Of a stretch of 64,000 bases of DNA, positions 58,089 to 64,000 are shown in pieces. A program made the position numbers and the translations under genes. Every line of letters begins with the position of its first letter. Position 1 is the first letter of the stretch. This stretch comes from Poindextera sp963719975 (lineage in GTDB: Bacteria; Pseudomonadota; Alphaproteobacteria; Caulobacterales; Caulobacteraceae), in the NCBI GenBank assembly GCA_963719975.1, contig CAVRED010000001.1, positions 186,001 to 250,000 of the forward strand. Reading direction: 5' to 3'. The notes below the pieces were generated by a model. That model was not told where the DNA came from, searched no databases, and saw only the letters and a program-made list of their open reading frames with translations.

Positions 58089-59252
58089 CTAAGCGGCCCT
58101 CCGCGCAGGCCCGCCGGCGCCGGCGATCAGCTGCTCGGCGATGGCCGCGACGTCCTTGACGATCTTCGAGCGCGGTCGGTGCTGGCTGATCGGGCCGCCG
58201 AGGTTGGCCGAGCAGGCCGCGGCCTCCCAGTCGGAGGTGACGATGCCGTCGACGCGGCGGCCCAGCGCCTTCTCCGCCTCGGCGCGCGAGGGGGCAGGAC
58301 CGAACATGCGGCTGGCCATGCGGTTGAGGATGACGCGCGGGTGGGCGCGGTCGGGCAGCTCGGCCTCGACCTCGCCGGTGAGCGCCCGCGCCGCGAGCAG
58401 CGCCGGCACGGTCAGCTCCGAGACCACCAGGATCTCGTTCGAGCCGGCCAGGAGGTCCATCGTCCACGGCTGGCGGCCGCGGGGCAGGTCGACCAGAATC
58501 CAGTCATAGGCGCCGCAGGCGACTTCCAAGAGGCGCAGCACGGCGGTCGGCGAGACTCGGCTGAAGCCGTGTGGGTCGCGCGGGCAGGCGAAGAGGTCGA
58601 AGCCGCCGCCCACGCGGAGCGAGAAGGCGTCGAGCAGCGCCTGGTCGATGCGCTCGGGCGCGGCCGAGGCGTCCGCGAGGTGCATGTTGGCTGCCGCGCC
58701 GAGGTAGGCGCTCGCCGCGCCGTCCGCGAGGTTGAGGTCGATCAGCGCCACGCGGTCGCCGAGCGTGCGGGCGGCCAGCGTGGTGGCGAGCTCGATGGTC
58801 AGGGTGGTCCCGCCGGCGCCGCCGACGGCGCTGATGACGCTCCAGCACTGCGCCTGCGGCGCGGTGTCCATCAGCGTCGAGCCGTCGGCCATCAGCGCGG
58901 CGGCGCAGCGCGCCAGGTCGGCGGTCGAGGTCGGGTGGTCGAGCACGTCGGAGCTGCGCAGCTTCAGGAGTGCGCGCGCAATGTTCATCGGCAGGTGGGA
59001 GCCGATGAGGATGGCCGCCGGCTGCGGCGAGGTCTGCGCCAGCGCGCCGATCAGGCTGGCGAGCTTGACCGGATCGCCGGTGGCCGTGTCGATGACGACC
59101 AAATCGGCCGGCGCCGGCAGGCGCACCGCGCCATCGAAGGCGTCGGGAGCGGCGACGTCGATCTGCGCGCCGGCGAGCGCCTGCTCGACGATCGCCGCGA
59201 GGCGCTGGCCGACGACGAGGACGCGACGTTGGCTGAAGGCGGCGGAGCTCAT
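58089..59252 (-). CDS. cpaE: Tad pilus localisation protein TadZ/CpaE
   Basis: 387 residues: an N-terminal receiver-like domain (VLVVGQRLAAIVEQALAGA, ADLVVIDTATGDP) and a C-terminal ParA/MinD-like domain. The Walker A equivalent reads AVGGAGGTTLTIELA, lacking the catalytic lysine of KGGxGKT; atypical P-loops are known in TadZ proteins. LIDLNLADGAASAYLGA follows and WILVDLPRG is the Walker B position. It places the pilus machine at the pole. It follows the secretin gene directly; the usual cpaD is missing. Confidence 0.9.
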   Translation of the reverse strand: MSSAAFSQRRVLVVGQRLAAIVEQALAGAQIDVAAPDAFDGAVRLPAPADLVVIDTATGDPVKLASLIGALAQTSPQPAAILIGSHLPMNIARALLKLRSSDVLDHPTSTADLARCAAALMADGSTLMDTAPQAQCWSVISAVGGAGGTTLTIELATTLAARTLGDRVALIDLNLADGAASAYLGAAANMHLADASAAPERIDQALLDAFSLRVGGGFDLFACPRDPHGFSRVSPTAVLRLLEVACGAYDWILVDLPRGRQPWTMDLLAGSNEILVVSELTVPALLAARALTGEVEAELPDRAHPRVILNRMASRMFGPAPSRAEAEKALGRRVDGIVTSDWEAAACSANLGGPISQHRPRSKIVKDVAAIAEQLIAGAGGPARRAA

Positions 59253-59259
59253 GCGCCGA

Positions 59260-60588
59260 TCACCAGTCGACCTTGGGGCCGGCCCCCTGGCGCTCGTCGA
59301 CGCCGTGCAGCGCCAGGTCGATGGGACTGGGCTCGCGCGTCTCCGCCAGCGGATTGGGCAAGCTGTCGGCGTTGTCCGCCGGCGAGGTCAGCTTGGGCGT
59401 CACGATGATGATCAGTTCGGTCTGGTGGTGCTGCCACTGGGTCGAGCGGAACAAGAGGCCGAGCACCGGAAGGCTCATCAGACCCGGCACCTGGTGGACG
59501 GTGTTGTCGTATTCCTGCTGGAACAGCCCCGCGATCGCGAAGCTCTGCCCGTCGCGGAGTTCGACGGTGGTGGAGGCCTTGGACTCGGTGAGCGCGGGCA
59601 TGGTGAAGCCGTTGATGCTCACCGCATTTGCCTGGTCGAGCGCGCTCACGTCCGGGACGACCTGCAGCTTGATCTCGCCGTTGTCCTCGATGGTCGGGGT
59701 CACCGTCAGCTTCACGCCGTAGGGCTGGAACTGGATGGTGACGCCCTGGATGCCGTTCGGCACCGGGTAGGGGATTTGGCCGCCGGCGAGGAAGCTCGCC
59801 TCCTGGCCCGACATGGCCATCAGGTTCGGCCGCGCGAGCGTGCGGATCACGCCCTTCTGCTCGAGGGCGGCCAGTTGAGCTTCGAAGGAATAGGCGCCGA
59901 TCCGGCCGCCGGCCTGGATTGGGGCCTGGGTGACGAGCGTCGTGCCTGGGTTCAGGTTGAAGCCGACATTGCCCGGACCGCTGACGTTCAGGTTGAAGCC
60001 CAGGTCGTTCAGGGTGTTGCGGCTCGCCTCGATGAACCTCACCTCGACCATGATCTGCTGGTTGTGTGTGACCGCGATGGTCGAGGTGACAGCCTTCGGC
60101 GCGTAGCGCTCGGCGATATCCTTCGCATGCTCTGCGGCGCCGGTGGAGGAGGCCGTTCCGCTGAGCAGGATGCCGCCGGCGAAGTTGGAGGCGGTGATGT
60201 GCTCGCCGGGCAGCGCGGCGGCGAGGTCCGATTGCAGCGAGTCGATGTCGAGGCCGACGCGAACGTCGATCACCTGCGCCAGGTGGTGCTGCGCGTCGTA
60301 AATAAGCAGATTGGTGACGCCCAGTGCTTTGCCACGAATATAGAAGCTATGATCTGTGGTGGCGACCAGCTGGGCGGTGTCGGGTTGCGCGACGACGATC
60401 TGGCTGAACGGATAGTCGAGCCGGAACGCGGCGGACTTGTCCTTCGGCACTTCGATCGAGCGCATGGACGCATCGCGGACGCCTTCGACGGCGAGGGCGG
60501 GCGCTGGGTGCAGCGCGGTCAGCGCGAGCGCCGAGCCGGCGGCCAGGAGGAGCCGCCGGGCGGCCTTGGAGGGGTTGAAGCCGCGCAT
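59260..60588 (-). CDS. cpaC: Tad pilus outer-membrane secretin RcpA/CpaC
   Basis: 442 residues with a signal peptide (LLLAAGSALALTALHPAPAL). The N-terminal domain has IEVPKDKSAAFRLDYPFSQI (pilus-type N0-like region), then LLIYDAQHHLAQVIDVRVGL, a BON-like segment, and the secretin channel: VMVEVRFIEAS-type QIMVEVRFIEASRNTLNDLG, VKLTVTPTIEDNGEIKLQV and GLMSLPVLGLLFRSTQWQ. It forms the outer-membrane pore. It is 3 bp downstream of cpaB. Confidence 0.93.
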   Translation of the reverse strand: MRGFNPSKAARRLLLAAGSALALTALHPAPALAVEGVRDASMRSIEVPKDKSAAFRLDYPFSQIVVAQPDTAQLVATTDHSFYIRGKALGVTNLLIYDAQHHLAQVIDVRVGLDIDSLQSDLAAALPGEHITASNFAGGILLSGTASSTGAAEHAKDIAERYAPKAVTSTIAVTHNQQIMVEVRFIEASRNTLNDLGFNLNVSGPGNVGFNLNPGTTLVTQAPIQAGGRIGAYSFEAQLAALEQKGVIRTLARPNLMAMSGQEASFLAGGQIPYPVPNGIQGVTIQFQPYGVKLTVTPTIEDNGEIKLQVVPDVSALDQANAVSINGFTMPALTESKASTTVELRDGQSFAIAGLFQQEYDNTVHQVPGLMSLPVLGLLFRSTQWQHHQTELIIIVTPKLTSPADNADSLPNPLAETREPSPIDLALHGVDERQGAGPKVDW

Positions 60589-60591
60589 GCG

Positions 60592-61506
60592 TCAGAACCT
60601 CGCTGTCTCGTTCGGCACGCTGACCGAGGTCGAAGCGTCGCCGCTGACCACCGTCACCGAAGCCGTCCGCGCGGGCGCCGCCGCGTTGTGATCGCCATGA
60701 CCGCGCGCAACCCTGGGCGCGGCCGGAGCCACCGCCGGCGCCGAATAGCGGCGGGGGTCGTCGAGCATGAAGTGGTTTTCCGACTGGATCTCCGCCGAGC
60801 CGGGCCTGCGCAACGCGAGGCTGAGCGTTCCGCCGCTCTGGGCGGCCAGCGCAAGCTTCTCGGCGTCTTCCATCGAGACTTCGAGCGTCGCGGTCGACGG
60901 GATCGCCGGCTGGGTGGAGGTCGGGTTCGCGTTCAGGTCGATGCCCAGGACGCGCACGCTCTGGATCAGAACCGTCGTGCCGACCAGTTTGTAGTTCCAG
61001 GTGTCCTTGGTCGCCGGCGGCTGCGGCAGCTCGCGAGAGAAGAGGACGTCGACGCGGTCGCCGGGCAGGATGTGCCCGCCGCCGGCCGTGGCCGCGGTGA
61101 CGCCGATCGTGTAGGCGCGCATGCCAGGCGCGACCAAGGCGGCCAGCGTCTCCCGCTCGCCCGGCCCGGTCAGCTTGGAGGCCAACACCGGTTCCTGCAC
61201 GGCCATGGCCTGCAGAGCGACCGGCGCGCCGCCGTCCTGGTTGAGGATCTGGCCGACGTTGGCGTAAGCGCCTTGCGGCCGGTCCTCGGGCGGGATCTGG
61301 ACCACCTTCAGATAATGGCTGTCGAGCTTGGCGCCCCAGGGGATCGGCAGGGCCGCCACGACCACGGGCACGTCCTCGACGCGCGCCGCCGCTTGCGCTT
61401 GCGCCGTGTGCGGCGCGTGGTTCGGCAGCCAGATGCGGGCGATCAGCAGAGCGCCGAGAGCCAGCACCACCGAGGCGCCGATACTGATGATAGTCCCAAG
61501 CCGCAT
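60592..61506 (-). CDS. cpaB: Tad pilus assembly protein RcpC/CpaB
   Basis: 304 residues. An N-terminal anchor helix (ISIGASVVLALGALLIARIW) precedes the SAF domain (VPVVVAALPIPWGAKLD, LVAPGMRAYTIGVTAA, GHILPGDRVDVLFSRE) typical of CpaB/RcpC. It acts in the periplasm with the secretin. First gene of the operon; the AT-rich segment upstream (61560-61690) is its likely promoter region. The pilin (pilA) and prepilin peptidase (cpaA) genes normally found upstream are absent here. Confidence 0.93.
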   Translation of the reverse strand: MRLGTIISIGASVVLALGALLIARIWLPNHAPHTAQAQAAARVEDVPVVVAALPIPWGAKLDSHYLKVVQIPPEDRPQGAYANVGQILNQDGGAPVALQAMAVQEPVLASKLTGPGERETLAALVAPGMRAYTIGVTAATAGGGHILPGDRVDVLFSRELPQPPATKDTWNYKLVGTTVLIQSVRVLGIDLNANPTSTQPAIPSTATLEVSMEDAEKLALAAQSGGTLSLALRRPGSAEIQSENHFMLDDPRRYSAPAVAPAAPRVARGHGDHNAAAPARTASVTVVSGDASTSVSVPNETARF

Positions 61507-61559
61507 CTGACCCTCGAACCTTGACGCCCGCCCCGGCTTTTCCGCGGGATGGTCAAGGT

Positions 61560-61690
61560 TATGCGGCGGCAGCTCTTGCGTTGTCGTTAATCGTCAAAGT
61601 AAACGCGCGTAAACCGTACGAATAAGCAAATCATTATCCGTGTTAGTTCCAATTAATGAAGTATAATTGATTTGTTTATTTCGTATTTAC
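61560..61690. promoter_or_regulatory. AT-rich island upstream of the tad operon
   Basis: About 130 bp of markedly AT-rich DNA in a ~70% GC region. It includes GTAAACGCGCGTAAAC (a direct repeat of GTAAAC) at about 61599-61614 and an inverted repeat CAATTA-N8-TAATTG at 61650-61669. It should contain the cpaB promoter; a silencer or master-regulator site is possible. A full CtrA box (TTAA-N7-TTAA) was not found. Confidence 0.5.
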
Positions 61691-61694
61691 CAGT

Positions 61695-62492
61695 CTACGC
61701 CCCCGTGTACTTGGGCTTGCGCTTCTCTGTAAAAGCCAGCCGCGACTCCCGAACGTCGCCGGGCGCCTTGCGGGCGAAGCCGAGACCGACGGACTCATAG
61801 CGCAGCGCATCCTCGAACTCAGCGTCGGCGTTGTGCTGCAGCACTCGCTTGGTCATGCGGAGCGCGAGCGGCGGCCATCCCGTCATCTCATTCGCGAGCT
61901 TGATCGACTCTTCGACCAGGGCTTCGTGGGCCACGAGCCGGTCCAAGAGGCCGATGCGGTAGGCCTCCTCGGCGTTGACCGCCCGGCTGGTCATCAAGAG
62001 GTCGGCGGCGCGCGAATAACCGACCACGCGCGGAAGGAAGTAGCTGAGCCCGGAGTTGGGCGAGAGGCTGCGCTCGATGAAGACGGCCTTGAACCGGGCG
62101 TGCTCGGAGCCGACCCGCAGGTCGCAGGCCATCGCCATGCTCATGCCGGCGCCGGCCGCGACGCCGTTGATCGCGCCGATCAGCGGCTTGTCGAAATAGA
62201 CGAAGCGCCGCGCCCAGCGCCCGACCCACCCGGTCTCGTCGAGCCGGGCGTTCTGCGAGAGCTCGCCGCCGCCGGCGGGCGGCGCGCCGCTCAGGTCGGC
62301 GCCGGAGCAGAAGCCGCGCCCCTCGCCGGTGATGATCAGCGCACGAACCTCATCGTCCTCCTGGGCGGCCTGCACCGCCTGGTGGACCTCCTCGCGCAGG
62401 GTGTTTGAAATAGCGTTCAGCCGGTCGGGCCGGTTCAGCGTGAGCACCGCCACATGCTCGTGCTTGTCGTAGAGGACGGCTTCATAGGCCAT
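61695..62492 (-). CDS. Enoyl-CoA hydratase/isomerase
   Basis: 265 residues, crotonase fold. Seen: VAVLTLNRPDRLNAISNTL, IITGEGRGFCSGADLSG (first oxyanion-hole region), AINGVAAGAGMSMAMACDLR (second) and FIERSLSPNSGLSYFLPR. The catalytic position aligned with Glu164 of mitochondrial hydratase lies in the SPNSGLSYF segment, which lacks Glu, so it may be an isomerase or other crotonase rather than a plain hydratase. The C-terminal AFTEKRKPKYTG is family-typical. Convergent context with the tad AT-rich region; the SDR gene is divergent. Confidence 0.88.
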   Translation of the reverse strand: MAYEAVLYDKHEHVAVLTLNRPDRLNAISNTLREEVHQAVQAAQEDDEVRALIITGEGRGFCSGADLSGAPPAGGGELSQNARLDETGWVGRWARRFVYFDKPLIGAINGVAAGAGMSMAMACDLRVGSEHARFKAVFIERSLSPNSGLSYFLPRVVGYSRAADLLMTSRAVNAEEAYRIGLLDRLVAHEALVEESIKLANEMTGWPPLALRMTKRVLQHNADAEFEDALRYESVGLGFARKAPGDVRESRLAFTEKRKPKYTGA

Positions 62493-62648
62493 GGACGTCT
62501 CCCTCTCAGGTCGTCTTGTCGCAGGCGCCTCGCACCGGGCGCCCTTGGGTCATCGTTGGCGTGCGTGGCCAAGCCGGCTAAACCGCTCGCCCGAAGGCCG
62601 CCTTTGCGACGCCGGCGGCCAGTTAAGCGCAAGCCAAGGGGCCCGTCC

Positions 62649-63437
62649 ATGAAGCTCGATTCCTCGATTGCCGCCGTCGTCACGGGCGGCGCCTCAGGCC
62701 TGGGTGGGGCCACGGTCCGCGCGCTGGCCGCGCACGGGGTGAAGATCGCGATCCTCGACCTCGAGCGGCAGCGCGAGAAGGGCGAGGCGCTGGCCAAGGA
62801 GGTCGGCGGCGTCTTCTGCCCGGCCAACGTCACCAACGACGAGGAGGTCAATGCGGCCTTCGACGCGGCGCGCGCCGCCAATGGCCAGGAGCGCATCCTG
62901 GTCAACTGCGCCGGCACCGGCAACGCCGCCCGGACGGTCAGCCGCGACCGCAACACCGGGGAGATCAGAAGCTTCCCGATCGACCAGTTCAACATGATCA
63001 TCCAGATCAACCTGGTTGGCACCTACCGCTGCATCGCCAAGTCGGCGGCGGGGATGCTCACTCTGGATCCGCTCCCCGACGGCGACCGCGGCGCGATCGT
63101 CAACACCGCATCGGTAGCCGCCGAGGACGGCCAGATCGGCCAGGCCGCCTACACCGCTTCGAAGGCCGGCGTCGTCGGTCTGACGCTCGTGGTGGCGCGC
63201 GACCTGAGCCAGGAAGGCATCCGCTGCAACACCATCCTGCCCGGCATCTTCGACACGCCGCTGTTGGCCGGAGCGCCCGAGCCGGTGAAGGCGGCGCTCT
63301 CGGCCCAGGTCCCGTTCCCGAAGCGCCTTGGCGTGCCGGAGGAATACGCCTCGCTGGCGTTGGAGATGATCCAGAACGGCTACTTCAACGGCGAGGACGT
63401 CCGTCTCGACGGCGCCATCCGCATGGCGCCGCGCTAA
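62649..63437 (+). CDS. SDR-family 3-hydroxyacyl-CoA dehydrogenase type
   Basis: 262 residues from ATG 62649. Short-chain dehydrogenase: cofactor motif VVTGGASGLGGATVRAL, NCAGTGNAA, the catalytic Ser and Tyr-x3-Lys in VNTASVAAEDGQIGQAAY and TASKAG, and the Asp of ILDLERQ favouring NAD. The pattern (FNMIIQINLVGTYRCI, GIFDTPLL) is close to 3-hydroxyacyl-CoA dehydrogenase type 2 (HSD10-like). Divergent from the crotonase gene, so the two likely act in the same fatty-acid or branched-chain degradation. Confidence 0.88.
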   Translation: MKLDSSIAAVVTGGASGLGGATVRALAAHGVKIAILDLERQREKGEALAKEVGGVFCPANVTNDEEVNAAFDAARAANGQERILVNCAGTGNAARTVSRDRNTGEIRSFPIDQFNMIIQINLVGTYRCIAKSAAGMLTLDPLPDGDRGAIVNTASVAAEDGQIGQAAYTASKAGVVGLTLVVARDLSQEGIRCNTILPGIFDTPLLAGAPEPVKAALSAQVPFPKRLGVPEEYASLALEMIQNGYFNGEDVRLDGAIRMAPR

Positions 63438-63444
63438 GGGGCTC

Positions 63445-63969
63445 CTACGGGGTCTGGCCGGGCCGAACGATCTTCGGGCCGAGGTTCGCGACCACCTGGC
63501 GAGCATCGAAGGCGTGCGCGTCGTCGCCTGGCTTGGCGCCGTGGTGAAGGACGATCTCGACGGACGCGTCGTAGCGCTGCTCGGTGTCGAAGGCGACATC
63601 TTCGTCCCAGAAGGTGCCGCCCCACGACCCCCAGCGACGCCAGCCCCAGCCTGGACCCCAGACCGAGCCATAGCCGCTGGTGTGGGTGTCGGTGTGGCGT
63701 TGCGCCGCCTCGAACCAATCGTAACCCTGCGCCAGCGTGAGCTCAGCGGCGCGGTAGAGCATGTAGGTCTCGACCACGCCGCGCGCGGTCTCGTCGTTGC
63801 CCCTGAAGGTGACCCGCCAGCGATTATCCTCGATCCGGCTCTCGGCGTAGCCGCCGACGCTCGCCTGCGCGCCTTCCTGCAAAGGCTGATAGGGCGTCGC
63901 CGTCTCGCACGCCGAGAGCGCGCCGCCCAATGCCGCGATCGCGGCGGCGGTCAGAATCCATCGCCTCAT
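63445..63969 (-). CDS. CC0125/CC1285-type lipoprotein
   Basis: 174 residues from ATG 63969; the frame extends ten codons further without a signal. Signal peptide with lipobox LSAC (cysteine near residue 21), then TATPYQPLQEG, ESRIEDNRWRVTFRGNDETA and YMLYRAAELTLAQGYDWFEA, the hallmark of a Caulobacterales lipoprotein family of unknown role. A Gly/Trp-rich stretch (GYGSVWGPGWGWRRWGSWGG, about residues 99-118) precedes the C-terminal YDASVEIVLHHG. Anchored in the outer or inner membrane. Confidence 0.85.
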   Translation of the reverse strand: MRRWILTAAAIAALGGALSACETATPYQPLQEGAQASVGGYAESRIEDNRWRVTFRGNDETARGVVETYMLYRAAELTLAQGYDWFEAAQRHTDTHTSGYGSVWGPGWGWRRWGSWGGTFWDEDVAFDTEQRYDASVEIVLHHGAKPGDDAHAFDARQVVANLGPKIVRPGQTP

Positions 63970-64000
63970 GCCAAGCCCTCCGTCTCTCGTCGGCGGCATA

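Noticed and set aside
61587..61603. A CtrA binding site upstream of cpaB
   Set aside because: Only one TTAA half is followed at the right distance by AGTA instead of TTAA, so the consensus is not met.

Overview
The window is a GC-rich (roughly 70%) alphaproteobacterial chromosome segment. Its gene content and order (tad/cpa pilus operon, addBA next to murU-amgK-tsaE, hemC-hemD-mitofilin-HemY, a CC0125-type lipoprotein) point to Caulobacterales, something close to Phenylobacterium or Caulobacter. No rRNA, transposase, integrase, prophage or CRISPR array is visible; one tRNA-Thr(CGU) lies at 30181-30256.

Layout. 1-950 (-): a MerR-type DNA-binding domain read in frame into SAICAR synthetase. 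1068-2375 (+): a SAM methyltransferase and a small ClpX-type zinc-finger/HTH protein behind an array of alternating TTGAC half-sites. 2489-6967 (-): a redox operon of two CrtI-like flavoproteins, two paralogous small membrane proteins and an adrenodoxin-type ferredoxin. 7310-17268 (-): trxA, addA, addB, murU, amgK and an acyltransferase-TsaE fusion. 17530-24296: mmsA and assorted small genes, then gpsA and tsaD. 24357-28887 (+): hemC, hemD, a mitofilin-like protein and HemY. 28.9-34.3 kb: small secreted proteins, tRNA, aquaporin, a PolB-like exonuclease and a CYP153-type P450, separated by many repeats. 34673-41970 (+): a compact six-gene operon, every junction overlapping, with a desaturase-like flavoprotein, a phasin-like granule protein, a polyprenyl diphosphate synthase, a saccharopine-dehydrogenase-like reductase and two acetoacetate-decarboxylase-fold proteins. 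This is the best candidate here for an undescribed system. A cyclase-TolB-TPR protein faces it tail to tail. 45.4-51.9 kb: MFS transporter plus dimethylformamidase-like enzyme, NTF2-like protein, aldo/keto reductase, Kdo hydroxylase-like protein and a membrane protein. 51883-54392 (-): DUF3501, Fe-S oxidoreductase and rubrerythrin. 54670-61506 (-): cpaB-C-E-F-G-H. 61695-63969: enoyl-CoA hydratase, SDR and lipoprotein.

Two window-wide patterns matter. First, intergenic DNA is crowded with repeats: long inverted repeats built on a 9-nt period whose two arms co-vary, two kinds of REP-like hairpins, and a palindrome of about 100 bp, one copy of which is embedded in frame in tsaD. Second, several conserved genes carry small frame breaks, very densely between 13.6 and 15.75 kb (end of addB, murU, amgK). 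Nearly all are net +1 base, which looks more like sequence error than gene decay.
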